Assembly (NCBI RefSeq): GCF_000745235.1
Contig: NZ_JQNL01000001.1
Coordinates: 3,280,001-3,344,000, forward strand
Direction: 5' to 3'
Source of the DNA: Luteibacter mycovicinus
GTDB taxonomy: Bacteria > Pseudomonadota > Gammaproteobacteria > Xanthomonadales > Rhodanobacteraceae
Length of the DNA stretch: 64,000 bases
Below the pieces are notes generated by a model that had not been told where the DNA came from, made no database searches, and saw nothing but the letters and a program-made list of their open reading frames with translations. Within the stretch, counting starts at the first letter, position 1. Each line of letters starts with the position of its first letter. This document shows, piece after piece, positions 8,985 to 21,151 of the stretch. A program made the position numbers and the translations under genes.

Positions 8985-9146
8985 TTCACTCCGCCCCGAG
9001 TTGTCGCACGCCAAAACGCAACGGGTGCACCCTCGCTCGCACGATGAACCTCATCGGCCCGTCCGTGGCCGGACGCCGGGCGGGTCTTCAATCGTGTCTG
9101 CCAAGGATCCCTTCGTGCTCGCCCTTCAAGTCAATGCCACGTTCGA

Positions 9147-9239
9147 GGGGAGTCGTCGGCTGCCGTGCCTGGAGCGCTTCCGCACGAAGGCGAAGGCCGT
9201 AAGAGGACTTAGCGACAGGCATGGCAGTCGGCGGCTCCC
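9147..9239 (-). repeat. 93-bp palindromic element, copy B
   Basis: An inverted copy of the element at 8842-8935, with about ten mismatches over 93 bases by eye. The changes at the ends (GTCGTCGGC / GCCGACTGCC) preserve most terminal pairing. The two copies are separated by 211 bases, so the whole interval could form a large cruciform or stem. Confidence 0.8.
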
Positions 9240-9312
9240 TTGCGTCAGCGCGCAAGTACGAAAGCGATGGCGCAGCCGAGCCCTTAGAGTCCCCGAATGA
9301 TGCGATGTCGGG

Positions 9313-9338
9313 TCGCGAGCAGGCTCGCTCCTGCACAG
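9313..9338 (-). repeat. REP-like repeat, variant
   Basis: A variant copy. Read on the minus strand it begins CTGTGCAGGAGCGAGCC and ends CTCGCGA. It lies just downstream of the 3' end of the EI gene. Confidence 0.55.
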
Positions 9339-9352
9339 GACTGTGGCAACGC

Positions 9353-11107
<1,755 letters not shown>

Positions 11108-11139
11108 GGGGGGCTCGTCCTGTGCGGCGGCATCATGGT

Positions 11140-11409
11140 TCAGGCACCCTCGTCGAATTTGCGGTCGAACAGATCGACCACGGCGTTGAGCGCGGCTTCT
11201 TCGTCTTCACCCTCGGCGCGCACGACTAGCGAGGTGCCCATGCCAGCGGCCAGCATCATGACGCCCATGATGCTCTGCGCGTTGACTTCACGGCCCTTGC
11301 TGATCAGCCATACCGTCGACCTGAACCCCGCCACCAGCTGTACGAGCTTGGCTGAAGCGCGAGCGTGCAGGCCCAGCCGGTTGGATACCACGATGTCCCG
11401 TTCAAGCAT
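11140..11409 (-). CDS. ptsH: HPr phosphocarrier protein
   Basis: An 89-residue HPr. The active-site motif NRLGLHARASAK places the EI-phosphorylated histidine at residue 15. The regulatory site GREVNAQSIMGVMML places the HPr-kinase serine at residue 46. Both sites are canonical, and the kinase gene hprK is two genes upstream, so Ser phosphorylation of this HPr is likely. The gene overlaps the end of the EIIA gene by eight bases and precedes ptsI by 32 bases. Confidence 0.96.
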   Translation of the reverse strand: MLERDIVVSNRLGLHARASAKLVQLVAGFRSTVWLISKGREVNAQSIMGVMMLAAGMGTSLVVRAEGEDEEAALNAVVDLFDRKFDEGA

Positions 11410-11794
11410 GGTCGATGAAGATCCCTCCGCGACCGCCAGCGGCCGCGATGTCGGCCAGTTCGGTCAGCGATTTTTCCGAATAGTTGAGGACACGAAGCAG
11501 CATCGGCAGGTTGAGGCCGGATACGCAACGCAGGTGGACGCCCAGTTCGGCCAGCGAGAGGCCGATATTGCACGGGGTGGCGCCGTAAAGGTCGGCGAGC
11601 ACCAGGACGCCGTCACCATGGTCGAGGTCGCGCGCATGCTTCGCGGTCAGCGTGCGCATGACGTCGAGATCCGAACTGGGTGGAACCTCGACGGCATCGA
11701 CTTCGAGTGGCAGCTTGGGCATGACGTGACGGGCCGCCGAAATCAGCGCCTTGCCGACGGCTTCGTGGGTCATGAGGAGGACGCCGACGCTCAT
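11402..11794 (-). CDS. PTS EIIA component, mannose/fructose (EIIA-Man) family
   Basis: A 130-residue single-domain EIIA of the mannose family. Starting at the ATG at 11794 (MSVGVLLMTHEAVG) puts the phosphorylatable histidine at position 10, as in EIIA-Man. This is why I prefer it to the ATG at 11836. The family motif VLVLADLYGATPCNIG follows. No EIIB, EIIC or EIID partner is encoded nearby. The protein therefore probably acts as the terminal phosphate acceptor of a regulatory PTS together with HPr, EI, RapZ and HprK. Confidence 0.9.
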   Translation of the reverse strand: MSVGVLLMTHEAVGKALISAARHVMPKLPLEVDAVEVPPSSDLDVMRTLTAKHARDLDHGDGVLVLADLYGATPCNIGLSLAELGVHLRCVSGLNLPMLLRVLNYSEKSLTELADIAAAGGRGGIFIDHA

Positions 11795-11832
11795 CGCCCG
11801 GTTTCTCGCACTGGCATGGGCTGGGTCATGGC

Positions 11833-12714
11833 TCACTCTAGCTCGCGATGAAAGGTAAGTACGTTGCCGCGTTCCGAGCGGAAATGCTGGGCCAGCTTCT
11901 CGACCAGATAGACCGAACGGTGACGCCCGCCCGTGCAGCCGATCGAGACGGTGACATAGCTACGATCCTCGCCCTCGAAGCGCGGCAACCAGGTGTCGAG
12001 CCAGCGGGCGACGTCCGCATAGTACTCGCCCACGAGTGGATTCGCGTCGAGGAACTCGCGTACGGGGAGGTCGCGGCCCGAGAACGGGCGCAGCCGGGGG
12101 TCCCAGTGGGGGTTGGGCAGGCAGCGGGCGTCGAAGACGAAATCGGCGTCGGAGGGCAGGCCGCGGCGGTAGGCGAACGACTCGAAGAGCAGTGTCGTGC
12201 CATCCGAGGCAGCGGCGTACCCCGTGGCGAACAGCCGGCGCAGCTGATGGACGTTGAGGTCGCTGGAGTCGATGACCTTTTCCGCGATCGAGACCAGGGG
12301 CCGCAGCAGGCGACGTTCTTCGGCGATGGAATCGGCCAGCGACAGTTTTTCCGCCGCCAGCGGGTGACGGCGGCGGGTCTCGGAGTAGCGCTTGATCAGG
12401 ACGTCGTCGCGACTGTCCAGGAAGATCAGATGGACGTGGACGCCCGCTGTGGAAAGCTCGGACAACACGTGGGGCATGCGCGAGAGATCGATGCGCCGGT
12501 TGCGCACGTCGACGCCCACGGCGATGCGACGGCGCGGTCCATGCTCGCCCTGGCTGACGGCGGCGACGAGCTGGGGAATCAGCTCGGCGGGCATGTTGTC
12601 GACGCAGTAAAACTCGAGGTCTTCCAGCGCGCGCAGAGCGACCGTCTTGCCGCCGCCGGACATGCCGGTGAGGACGACCAGATGGATGGCGCCAGGTTCG
12701 ACGATGGGGCTCAT
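11833..12714 (-). CDS. rapZ: RapZ/YvcJ family nucleotide-binding protein (RNase adapter)
   Basis: A P-loop protein of about 293 residues. The Walker A motif GMSGGGKT is at residues 17-24, followed by ALEDLEFYCVDNMP. The C-terminal domain contains VSIGCTGGRHRSVYLVEKLA, diagnostic of the family. In Escherichia coli RapZ binds the small RNA GlmZ and guides RNase E in control of glucosamine-6-phosphate synthase. Whether that holds here is unknown. I chose the ATG at 12714 because GAGGAA stands just before it. An ATG at 12739-12741, overlapping the hprK stop, is the alternative. Confidence 0.93.
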   Translation of the reverse strand: MSPIVEPGAIHLVVLTGMSGGGKTVALRALEDLEFYCVDNMPAELIPQLVAAVSQGEHGPRRRIAVGVDVRNRRIDLSRMPHVLSELSTAGVHVHLIFLDSRDDVLIKRYSETRRRHPLAAEKLSLADSIAEERRLLRPLVSIAEKVIDSSDLNVHQLRRLFATGYAAASDGTTLLFESFAYRRGLPSDADFVFDARCLPNPHWDPRLRPFSGRDLPVREFLDANPLVGEYYADVARWLDTWLPRFEGEDRSYVTVSIGCTGGRHRSVYLVEKLAQHFRSERGNVLTFHRELE

Positions 12715-12734
12715 GGTTTCCTCGGTCACGTCGG

Positions 12735-13685
12735 TCACCATGGCGGCAGGCGACGCATCTGGTGCGCCTGACGGTCGATGAAGGTCTGTGCGGGATCGAT
12801 GCCCTTGCTTTTGAGCACGTGATTGCGCACGGCCGCCTCGACCAGCACCGCGAGGTTGCGGCCGGGCGCGACGGGAATGGTGATCTTGGGGACGTCCACA
12901 TCCAGCACGTTACGCCGGCTGACGTCGCCGGTAAGGCGGGTCATCGCGTCGATGTCTTCACCCGAGGTCAACGGCTTGAGGTGCACGACCAGACGCAGGT
13001 ATTTCGATGGCTTGACCGCCGTGTGGCCGAACATCTCGCGGATGTTGAGCACGCCCAGGCCGCGCACCTCGAGGAGGTCCTGCAGCAGCTCGGGGCAGGC
13101 ACCGTCGATGACGTCTGGCGCAATGAGGGTGAATTCGGTCGCGTCGTCGGCGACCAGGCGGTGGCCGCGACTGATGAGTTCCAGCGCCAGCTCGCTTTTG
13201 CCGGAGCCCGGGTCGCCGGTGATCAGCACGCCGATGGAGAACACCTCGAGGAATACACCATGAAGCGTGACCCGGGGTGCGAGCGTGCGCGCCAGGTGGT
13301 ACTGCAGATACGTGAGCAGCTCGTGCCCGCGCTTGGTGCTCTGCCACAACGGCGTGTCGGTTTCTTCCGCGACTTCGCGCAGATCGGAGGGGATCGACTG
13401 GTCTTTCGTGACGATCAGCGCGGCCGGCTGATAGGCGGCGATCTTGTGGATGACCTCCCAGCGCTGGCGCGATTCGAGGCCGTCGAGGTAGTTGAGCTCC
13501 TCCGTGCCGATGATCTGCACCTTGTTCGGGTAGATCACGTTGAGGTAACCGACCAGCGAAGGACGGCGGCTCTGCTTGGCATTGGGCTCGAGCACGCGGG
13601 CCTCGCCGCGCATGCCGGCGGCCCAGCGAAGCGCCATACGTTCGTAGACGCCGTCGAAGAGTTGTCTGGCGGTGAGCCGATCCAC
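12735..13685 (-). CDS. hprK: HPr kinase/phosphorylase
   Basis: A bifunctional serine kinase/phosphorylase of HPr, 316 residues. The N-terminal regulatory domain covers about 1-130. The catalytic domain begins with Walker [20 protein letters not shown] (Lys at about residue 163). The signature [16 protein letters not shown] follows. The frame starts with GTG at 13685, with AAAGGGA upstream. It lies between hpf and rapZ, and its presumed target Ser46 is present in the HPr encoded downstream, so the kinase-substrate pair is complete. Confidence 0.95.
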   Translation of the reverse strand: MDRLTARQLFDGVYERMALRWAAGMRGEARVLEPNAKQSRRPSLVGYLNVIYPNKVQIIGTEELNYLDGLESRQRWEVIHKIAAYQPAALIVTKDQSIPSDLREVAEETDTPLWQSTKRGHELLTYLQYHLARTLAPRVTLHGVFLEVFSIGVLITGDPGSGKSELALELISRGHRLVADDATEFTLIAPDVIDGACPELLQDLLEVRGLGVLNIREMFGHTAVKPSKYLRLVVHLKPLTSGEDIDAMTRLTGDVSRRNVLDVDVPKITIPVAPGRNLAVLVEAAVRNHVLKSKGIDPAQTFIDRQAHQMRRLPPW

Positions 13686-13709
13686 GCGGGTGATCCCTTT
13701 AGATAGCGA

Positions 13710-13793
13710 AGCCGGCGCGAGGGCGCCGGCTGGGCTATTGTGCCATCAACACGCGGGAGGAGGCCCGGCGGCGCGCGCGAGCGGCCGCCGGGC
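13710..13793 (-). other. Two GC-rich hairpins between hpf and hprK
   Basis: Two perfect stems lie in the 115-base gap after hpf. One is a 9-bp stem at 13710-13731 with a four-base loop, and the other a 10-bp stem at 13763-13793. Neither is followed by a T-run on the minus strand, so they are not standard intrinsic terminators. They may attenuate transcription or stabilise RNA between the two genes. Confidence 0.5.
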
Positions 13794-13800
13794 GCTCTCG

Positions 13801-14154
13801 TCAGTCGGTGCTGGCGACGCGCGCGTCGCGGCCTTCAGCGTTGTGATGATCCTTGAGCTTCTCTTTGTGCTTGCGAAGCTGGTCGGCGAGTTTGCCGATC
13901 ATGGCGTCGATGGCGGAATAAAGCGTGTCGCCCTTGTTGTCGTCTTCCAGGCGGGCCACGCCTTCGCCATGGAGCCGGGTGCCGGCACAGTGCAGGGTGC
14001 CTCCGGCCTTGTGCTCGTTCTTATCGACGGAAAGAACCACGTCGAGGGCTTTGATATTGTCGAAAAGGCGTTCGAAGCGGCCGATTTGCTGTTCCACGCG
14101 CTCGCGCAGAGCGGGGGTGATATGGACGTGCTGGCCGCTGATCTGGATTTGCAT
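13801..14154 (-). CDS. hpf: Ribosome hibernation promoting factor, short HPF type
   Basis: A 117-residue ribosome-associated factor that binds the 30S subunit in stationary phase. The N-terminus MQIQISGQHVHITPALRERV and the segment LYSAIDAMIGKLADQLRKHKEKLKDH are typical. There is no long C-terminal dimerisation domain, so it is the short gammaproteobacterial type. The ATG at 14154 has an excellent ribosome binding site (AAGAAGGAGG) six bases upstream, which fixes the start. It follows rpoN at 122 bases, the usual rpoN-hpf order. Confidence 0.94.
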   Translation of the reverse strand: MQIQISGQHVHITPALRERVEQQIGRFERLFDNIKALDVVLSVDKNEHKAGGTLHCAGTRLHGEGVARLEDDNKGDTLYSAIDAMIGKLADQLRKHKEKLKDHHNAEGRDARVASTD

Positions 14155-14276
14155 GACGCCTCCTTCTTGCTGAGGGTGTCGCCTTATGGCGACGAGATCG
14201 GAACGGCGGGGTTGCCGCTCCTCAAGCCTGAACTGATGAGACCGTGGACCTCCGCCGGGGTTCCCCCCGATGTTTC

Positions 14277-15764
14277 TCAACCTGCGCGAACGCGTTCGCT
14301 GGAGCTGGGAATTCGCATCGCTTCACGGTACTTGGCCACCGTACGGCGTGCGACCTGAATTCCGCGTCGATGGAGCTCCTCGGCAAGCGCCTGGTCGGAC
14401 AAGGGGCGGCGTGCGTCCTCGCCCGTGATCAGCTTGCGCAACATGGCCTGGATGGCGGTGGCGGATGCGCTGCCGCCGTCTTCGGTCGCCACGCCACTGG
14501 AAAAGAAATGCTTGAGTTCGAAGGTGCCGCGCGGCGTGTGCATGTATTTCCGGGTGGTGACCCGTGAAATCGTCGATTCGTGCATGCCGACTTCTTCGGC
14601 GACCTCACGCAACACCAGCGGATGCATGGCCTCGGGGCCGTAATCGAGGAAGGCGCTCTGGCGGCGGACAATGACTTCCGCGACCTTGGTCAGGGTTTCG
14701 GCGCGCGACTGCAGGCTTTTCAGCAACCAGCGGGCTTCCTGCAGCTGGCCTTTCATCCAGGTGGCGTCGTCGCCGCGTGCGCGGGCGATGAGGTTGCAGT
14801 AATGCTGGTTCAGGCCGAGCCGGGGCTGCGCGTCGGGGTTGAGGCTGACCGTCCAGCGCCCCGCTTCCCGCCGCGCGTACACATCAGGCGCGACATATTC
14901 GACGGGCGTGGCATCCAGCGCGGCGCCCGGGCGCGGATCGAGGCTGCGGATCAGCGCCGCGGCGCTGGCCACCTCGTTCTCGGCGGCCTTGAGCCGACGG
15001 GCGATCTTGACGCTGTCGTTTCGCGCGAGGAGCTCCAGCTCTTCAAGGACGATACGGATCGCCAGGTCGCGGAACGGTGTTTCGGTCGAAAACTGCGAGA
15101 GCTGGCAGAGCAGACAGTCGCGCAGATCGAGGCTGGCGATGCCGGTGGGATCGAACCGCTGCACGCGCTGGCGTACCGCTTCGATCTCCTCGGCACTGGC
15201 CCGCAGTTCGGCGGGCAGCGCGACTTCCACCGCCTCGACTCCGTCGCGCAGGTAACCGTCCTCGTCCAGCGCGTGGATGATCGCGGTGGCGATCGCGTGG
15301 TCGCGTGGGGAGAACTGGGAGAGATTGAGCTGCCACTCCAGGTGCTGCTGGAGGCTTTCCGGCGCGGCGTTCTGCGGCTCGAAACCGTCTTCGTCACCAC
15401 CGTTGGCACGCGATGGGGCGCCGGCGTAGTCACCCGCCTCGCCGTGGAAGCGATCGTCGTCCCACTCGGGGGCGAGTTCTTCGGACGGGGTGGCGGTGGA
15501 CTCGTCCTCCTTCGAGGACTTGGCCGGGAGCTCCTGGCGGGAGGGGAACTCGGCGTCGAAACCGTTCTCGTCGGCGGCGTCGCCTTCGGCATCCGCGTCG
15601 GACTCCGCATCTTCGGCAAACTCAAGCAGCGGGTTGCTCTCCGCGATCTGGCGGAGTTCCGCTTCGAGCTCCAGCTGCGACAGCTGGAGCAGCCGAATGG
15701 CCTGCTGTAGCTGCGGCGTCAGCGTGAGCTGCTGATGCAGACGAAACTGAAGTCCGGGTTTCAT
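14277..15764 (-). CDS. rpoN: RNA polymerase sigma-54 factor
   Basis: Sigma-54, about 495 residues, which directs polymerase to -24/-12 promoters with enhancer-binding proteins. The Gln/Leu-rich activator-binding region is at the N-terminus (KPGLQFRLHQQLTLTPQLQQ). An acidic linker rich in Asp/Glu/Ala follows (about 60-130). The HTH segment GMHESTISRVTTRKYMHTPRG and the C-terminal RpoN box ARRTVAKYRE are intact. The ATG at 15764 matches the family N-terminus; the longer frame adds a nonconserved leader. It sits between lptB and hpf, a common order. Confidence 0.96.
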   Translation of the reverse strand: MKPGLQFRLHQQLTLTPQLQQAIRLLQLSQLELEAELRQIAESNPLLEFAEDAESDADAEGDAADENGFDAEFPSRQELPAKSSKEDESTATPSEELAPEWDDDRFHGEAGDYAGAPSRANGGDEDGFEPQNAAPESLQQHLEWQLNLSQFSPRDHAIATAIIHALDEDGYLRDGVEAVEVALPAELRASAEEIEAVRQRVQRFDPTGIASLDLRDCLLCQLSQFSTETPFRDLAIRIVLEELELLARNDSVKIARRLKAAENEVASAAALIRSLDPRPGAALDATPVEYVAPDVYARREAGRWTVSLNPDAQPRLGLNQHYCNLIARARGDDATWMKGQLQEARWLLKSLQSRAETLTKVAEVIVRRQSAFLDYGPEAMHPLVLREVAEEVGMHESTISRVTTRKYMHTPRGTFELKHFFSSGVATEDGGSASATAIQAMLRKLITGEDARRPLSDQALAEELHRRGIQVARRTVAKYREAMRIPSSSERVRAG

Positions 15765-15886
15765 GCCTTCGATGCGTGAGGTGTCGAATCCATCGTAACC
15801 CCTTGCGGCCTCCACAAACCAGCGGTCGGGTCGGCTAGCTCTTCCGGCCGGATTCGCGCGTCGGTCCGGACGGCCGGTGACGCGCT

Positions 15887-16606
15887 CTAGATGCGGAATT
15901 CACGACCCAGATACACCTCGCGCACCTTCTCATCGGCGAGGATGTGCTGAGGAGTGCCGCGAGAAAGCACTTCGCCGTCGTTGAGGATGTATGCGCGGTC
16001 GCAGATACCGAGCGTTTCCCGGACGTTGTGATCGGTGATCAGCACCCCGATGCCGCGTTCCTTGAGGTGTCGAACGATGCGCTGGATCTCGCCCACCGAG
16101 ATGGGATCGACGCCGGCGAACGGCTCATCGAGCAGCATGTAGCGCGGGCGTGCCGCCAGCGCCCGGGCGATCTCGACGCGGCGACGCTCGCCGCCGGACA
16201 GGCTGATGCCCTTCTGATCGGCGATGTGCGCGATCTTCAGTTCGTCGAGCAGGCTGTCGAGTTCGTCGTCGCGCTGCTTCTGCGTCATGCCGTCGCGCAG
16301 TTCGAGCACCGCCATGATGTTGTCCGACACGCTGAGGCGGCGGAAGACCGAGGCTTCCTGCGGCAGATATCCGATGCCGAGCTTGGCGCGCGCGTGCATG
16401 GGCAGGCCGGTGATGTCCTGCTGATCGAGCTTGATTACGCCCGCGTCGGCCTGGATCAGCCCGACCACCATGTAGAAGCAGGTCGTCTTGCCGGCGCCGT
16501 TGGGGCCGAGAAGGCCGACGACCTCACCTTCGCGGATGGAGAAGGCGAAGTCACGGACTACCTTGCGTGCGCGGAAGCGCTTCTGCAGGCCTTGGGCTGA
16601 AAGCAT
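15887..16606 (-). CDS. lptB: LPS export ABC transporter ATP-binding protein LptB
   Basis: The ATPase of the LptBFGC complex, which extracts LPS from the inner membrane. Length is 239 residues. Walker A is GPNGAGKTT (about 34-42), the signature is [15 protein letters not shown], Walker B is [13 protein letters not shown], and the switch His is in [12 protein letters not shown]. The LptB-specific stretch [14 protein letters not shown] is present. It starts four bases after the lptA stop and is therefore coupled to lptC-lptA. The lptF/lptG membrane partners are not in the window. Confidence 0.96.
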   Translation of the reverse strand: MLSAQGLQKRFRARKVVRDFAFSIREGEVVGLLGPNGAGKTTCFYMVVGLIQADAGVIKLDQQDITGLPMHARAKLGIGYLPQEASVFRRLSVSDNIMAVLELRDGMTQKQRDDELDSLLDELKIAHIADQKGISLSGGERRRVEIARALAARPRYMLLDEPFAGVDPISVGEIQRIVRHLKERGIGVLITDHNVRETLGICDRAYILNDGEVLSRGTPQHILADEKVREVYLGREFRI

Positions 16607-16610
16607 CGGG

Positions 16611-17210
16611 TCAGGGCTTCCTGGCAGGTGCGGCCGCAGCCGCCGGAGTGGGGCAGGCGCCGGCCGCCTTGGCGGGTGCGCCCGGCGTGGTGCTCTTCGG
16701 CTGGAAGGTCATGTGTACGGGTGCGGGACCGTTGCTTTCGCCCGTCATCGTGCTGTTCTGGGTGTTATAGGTGAGCTTGTCGCCATCGGCACTGCCCTTC
16801 GCCGGCTGGTTGACATGGGCACCGCCGGTCAGCACGGCAAAGTCCTTGTCGATCTTGTAGTCGATGTTGGAAGCCTTGCCGTCCATGGGCTGATCGCAGT
16901 CGTCCAGCTGATGGATGGTGGCGGGGCTGCCGTCGACGACCACCCGGTTGAGCTGGCTGTCGGCGTCGAAATAACCCGTCGCCTTGCTGCCGGTGATCTT
17001 CAGGGTGCCCTGGGTCAGGACGACGCTTCCCGTCCAGATCACCTTGCCGTTGGGCTGCTGGGAGCCATCGAACGACTTGGAGACGACGTCGGCCGGCTGG
17101 TTGCGATCGGACTGCTTGGCGGCGGCCGACAGGCTGGCCACGAGCGCCAGGCCAAGCAGCGCAAGCAGCGCGTTAGCGCTTGGGCGGCAGATACGTGGTG
17201 TGGACTGCAT
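16611..17210 (-). CDS. lptA: LPS transport periplasmic protein LptA
   Basis: The periplasmic bridge protein of the Lpt system, about 199 residues. It has a signal peptide ([17 protein letters not shown]) and the OstA-like beta-jellyroll segment [20 protein letters not shown]. The C-terminal tail is Ala/Pro-rich. The ATG at 17210 lies inside lptC, giving a 38-base overlap with lptC. This long overlap is unusual but leaves a normal signal peptide. It is transcribed with kdsD-kdsC-lptC-lptA-lptB. Confidence 0.9.
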   Translation of the reverse strand: MQSTPRICRPSANALLALLGLALVASLSAAAKQSDRNQPADVVSKSFDGSQQPNGKVIWTGSVVLTQGTLKITGSKATGYFDADSQLNRVVVDGSPATIHQLDDCDQPMDGKASNIDYKIDKDFAVLTGGAHVNQPAKGSADGDKLTYNTQNSTMTGESNGPAPVHMTFQPKSTTPGAPAKAAGACPTPAAAAAPARKP

Positions 17211-17772
17211 CGAGAAGCTCCAGGTGCTTGGTATCGAGATTGGCGCGCATGCCAACGCCGTTCATTGTAGAGGTTCCCTGGACGATACGGGCCGCTTCGG
17301 CGGTCTCCAGGTAGTTCCGCTTGGGCCACGCGGTGACCTCGGAGGTGTCGATGCTGGCCGGCGGCGTCTGCGCGAAGGCTACGCGGTCCATGTGCACCTT
17401 GCCCTGCAGCTTCAGCATGCTGCCGTCCTTGTTGACCCAGCCGTACTGCGAATGCCCCTTCCACGGCGGCACGTCGACTTCCTTGGTCGATGGCAGCACG
17501 AAATCGGGCGCATTGATGTACAGCGAATCGTCACCCTCTCGGCGCTCCAGATGTGGCGCGATGAGCGTGAAGGCCAGCTTGCCCTGTTCGTTGTAGGAGT
17601 CGAGGTCGAAGTTGGTCAGAACGTAGCCCGAGCGCGGCGGACCGACGAAGTCCTGCAGCTTCTTCTCCGGCGCGACCCAGTAGTAGAGCAGTACGCTGGC
17701 GCCCAGCGCGACCAGGAGCATGCCGGCGATACCGCCGGTACTGCGGTCCTTGAGCAGATTGAAGGCGCTCAC
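17173..17772 (-). CDS. lptC: LPS export protein LptC
   Basis: A bitopic inner-membrane protein of about 199 residues that links LptBFG to LptA. It has one N-terminal membrane segment (GIAGMLLVALGASVLLYYWV) followed by a periplasmic OstA-like domain. The likely start is GTG at 17770-17772, which overlaps the kdsC stop in a GTGA arrangement. No ATG lies in a suitable position, and upstream residues of the frame are Arg-rich and implausible. Gene order and topology identify it, since sequence conservation of LptC is low. Confidence 0.88.
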   Translation of the reverse strand: MSAFNLLKDRSTGGIAGMLLVALGASVLLYYWVAPEKKLQDFVGPPRSGYVLTNFDLDSYNEQGKLAFTLIAPHLERREGDDSLYINAPDFVLPSTKEVDVPPWKGHSQYGWVNKDGSMLKLQGKVHMDRVAFAQTPPASIDTSEVTAWPKRNYLETAEAARIVQGTSTMNGVGMRANLDTKHLELLDAVHTTYLPPKR

Positions 17773-18323
17773 AGCCAGCGGTCCCGTTCGGCTTCGGCCT
17801 TGCCCTGGGCGGCGAGAATCATGTCGGCGACCTCGCGGGCGGCGCCGTAGCCGCCGGACAGCCGGGTGCGCCAATGGGCGCGCTCGGCCACCCAGGGGTG
17901 GGCATTGGCCACGGCGACGGCCAGACCGGCGATACCCATGGCCGGCAGGTCCGGCAGATCGTCGCCGACAAAAGCGGCCTGGTCCGGCGTAAGGCGGAGG
18001 GCGTCGAGCAGGGCGGTCAGGCAGGCCCGTTTGTCCTTCTGGCCCTGATAGACGTGAGGAATACCCAGTTCTTCGGCGCGCAGCGACACCGGATGACTGA
18101 TCCGCGCCGTGATGATCGCGACCTTGATGCCGTTTTCCTGAAGGCGTTTCAGGCCCAGACCGTCATGCACATGGAACACCTTGGTCTCGCGGCCGTCCTC
18201 GGCGTACCAGAGGCGGCCGTCCGTCAGGGTGCCATCCACGTCGAAGACGACGACGCGCACGCGGGCGGCGCGTTCGGCGATATCGGCGGGGATGTCGGTG
18301 TAGTGGGTGTAGGCCATGGGCAT
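17769..18323 (-). CDS. kdsC: 3-deoxy-D-manno-octulosonate 8-phosphate phosphatase
   Basis: A HAD-superfamily phosphatase of 184 residues that removes phosphate from Kdo-8-P in LPS inner-core synthesis. HAD motif I is DVDGTLTDG at 28-36, with the nucleophile Asp28. Motif II is IITAR and motif III-IV includes AFVGDDLPDLPAMG. There is no cap domain, as expected for the tetrameric KdsC type. An ATG at 18317 is an alternative start. It follows kdsD by 49 bases and overlaps lptC. Confidence 0.95.
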   Translation of the reverse strand: MPMAYTHYTDIPADIAERAARVRVVVFDVDGTLTDGRLWYAEDGRETKVFHVHDGLGLKRLQENGIKVAIITARISHPVSLRAEELGIPHVYQGQKDKRACLTALLDALRLTPDQAAFVGDDLPDLPAMGIAGLAVAVANAHPWVAERAHWRTRLSGGYGAAREVADMILAAQGKAEAERDRWL

Positions 18324-18372
18324 CGATATGGGGACGAAAAGGGCGCGCTCGAGGCGCGCCGGGACCGGGTCG

Positions 18373-19386
18373 TCAGACGACGCGGGCGCGGAGCAGGTCG
18401 TGGATGTTGAGCGCGCCGACCACCTGGCCGGAGGGGTCGGTGACCAGCAGCGCGTTGATCTGGTGTTTTTCCATCAGCTGGGCGGCTTCGACGGCCAGCT
18501 TGTCCGAGCCGATGGTCTTGGGGCCGCGGGTCATCAGCTGGCCGACGGTGGCGTTGCGCAGATCGACATCGTCGTCGTCGAGGGCGCGACGAAGATCGCC
18601 GTCGGTGAAGACACCCAGCAGACGTCCTTCGCCGTCCACGACGGCGGTCATGCCCAGGTGCTTGCGGGTCATCTCGACGAGGGCTTCGCTGACGGACGCT
18701 TCCACGCCGATGCGCGGCACGTCGTCACCCGTGTGCATGACATCGGCGATATGCAGCAACAGGCGGCGCCCCAGGCTGCCGGCCGGATGCGAGCGGGCGA
18801 AGTCGTCCGAGGTGAAACCACGGGCCTCGAGGAGGGCGACGGCGAGCGCGTCCCCCATGACCAGCGCCGCGGTCGTGCTGGAGGTCGGCGCCAGTCCGTG
18901 CGGACAGGCCTCCGATGGCACGTTGGCGTCGATGTTGACCTCCGCCTGACGTGCCAGCGAGGACTTCGGGTTGCCGGTGATCGCGATCAGCGGGATGCCC
19001 TGGCGTTTCACCGCCGGCAGAATGAAGAGGAGTTCGTCCGTCTCGCCGGAGTAGGAGATGCCCAGCAGGATGTCGTCCGGCTGGATCATGCCGAGGTCGC
19101 CGTGGCTGGCCTCGCCCGGATGCACGAAGAAGGACGGCGTACCCGTGGAGGCCAGTGTCGCGGCGATCTTGCGGGCGACATGGCCCGACTTGCCCATGCC
19201 GGAGACGACCACGCGTCCCTTGCAGGTCAGGATCATCTGACAGGCCCGGACGAAGGTGGCGTCGATCTTCGACTCCAGGGCACGGATAGCCGCGGCCTCG
19301 GTGACGATCACGGTGCGCGCGCTACGGACGATGGTATCGGCATTCACGACGGGATGATCGGCAGGCGGGGCAGTGCGGGCGTTCAT
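18373..19386 (-). CDS. kdsD: D-arabinose 5-phosphate isomerase
   Basis: Converts ribulose 5-phosphate to arabinose 5-phosphate for Kdo synthesis. About 337 residues. The N-terminal SIS domain contains VVVSGMGKSGHVARK and GISYSGETDEL. Two CBS domains follow in the C-terminal half (from about GDDVPRIGVEAS and VDLRNATVGQLMTRG). The ATG at 19386 (MNARTA) gives the normal length. It is the first gene of the minus-strand kds-lpt unit and is divergent from ibaG with about 170 bases between starts. Confidence 0.95.
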   Translation of the reverse strand: MNARTAPPADHPVVNADTIVRSARTVIVTEAAAIRALESKIDATFVRACQMILTCKGRVVVSGMGKSGHVARKIAATLASTGTPSFFVHPGEASHGDLGMIQPDDILLGISYSGETDELLFILPAVKRQGIPLIAITGNPKSSLARQAEVNIDANVPSEACPHGLAPTSSTTAALVMGDALAVALLEARGFTSDDFARSHPAGSLGRRLLLHIADVMHTGDDVPRIGVEASVSEALVEMTRKHLGMTAVVDGEGRLLGVFTDGDLRRALDDDDVDLRNATVGQLMTRGPKTIGSDKLAVEAAQLMEKHQINALLVTDPSGQVVGALNIHDLLRARVV

Positions 19387-19556
19387 GCGGCCTCGGAGGT
19401 CCGGGTGGTGGCTTCTGACCCGGGATGTCCATTTCTGCGACACCGGATTTCCATTACCATTACATATTCTCATTTTATCGTCGCTGCCATCGACCGGTGG
19501 TTCAGGGTCCGTTTCGGAACCCTCACGGCCGCGGCGACCCCCTCATCGGAGACTCC

Positions 19557-19796
19557 ATGGACGCTGCGCGCATCCAGGCATTGATCGAAGCCGGCCTGCC
19601 CGGCGCCCTGGTGGACGTTCGCGGCGACGACGGCGTTCATTTCGAAGCCGACGTCATCTCGGAACAGTTCGCCGGCAAGTTGCCGCTCGCCCGTCATCGT
19701 CTCGTCTACGCGACGCTGGGCGACCTCATGGGCGGTGCGATTCACGCTCTGGGCCTCAAGACCCTTACCCCCGAAGAAGCCGCCGGCCGCCGCTGA
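19557..19796 (+). CDS. ibaG: BolA/IbaG family iron-sulfur metabolism protein
   Basis: A 79-residue BolA-like protein. The family fold is visible as LVDVRGDDGVHFEADVISEQFAGKLPLARHRLVYATLGDLM, with the conserved His in the RHRLVY segment. Proteins of this kind partner with monothiol glutaredoxins in Fe-S cluster handling. The ATG at 19557 has GGAG a few bases upstream, so the longer upstream frame is rejected. It precedes murA by 57 bases, the usual ibaG-murA order. Confidence 0.9.
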   Translation: MDAARIQALIEAGLPGALVDVRGDDGVHFEADVISEQFAGKLPLARHRLVYATLGDLMGGAIHALGLKTLTPEEAAGRR

Positions 19797-21113
<1,317 letters not shown>

Positions 21114-21151
21114 TCCACCTGTTCTACGGCTGCCAGGCTGGTACACCTGGT

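Noticed and set aside
13710..13793. Intrinsic terminators after hpf
   Set aside because: The stems are strong but lack a T-run on the minus strand, so they are recorded only as hairpins.
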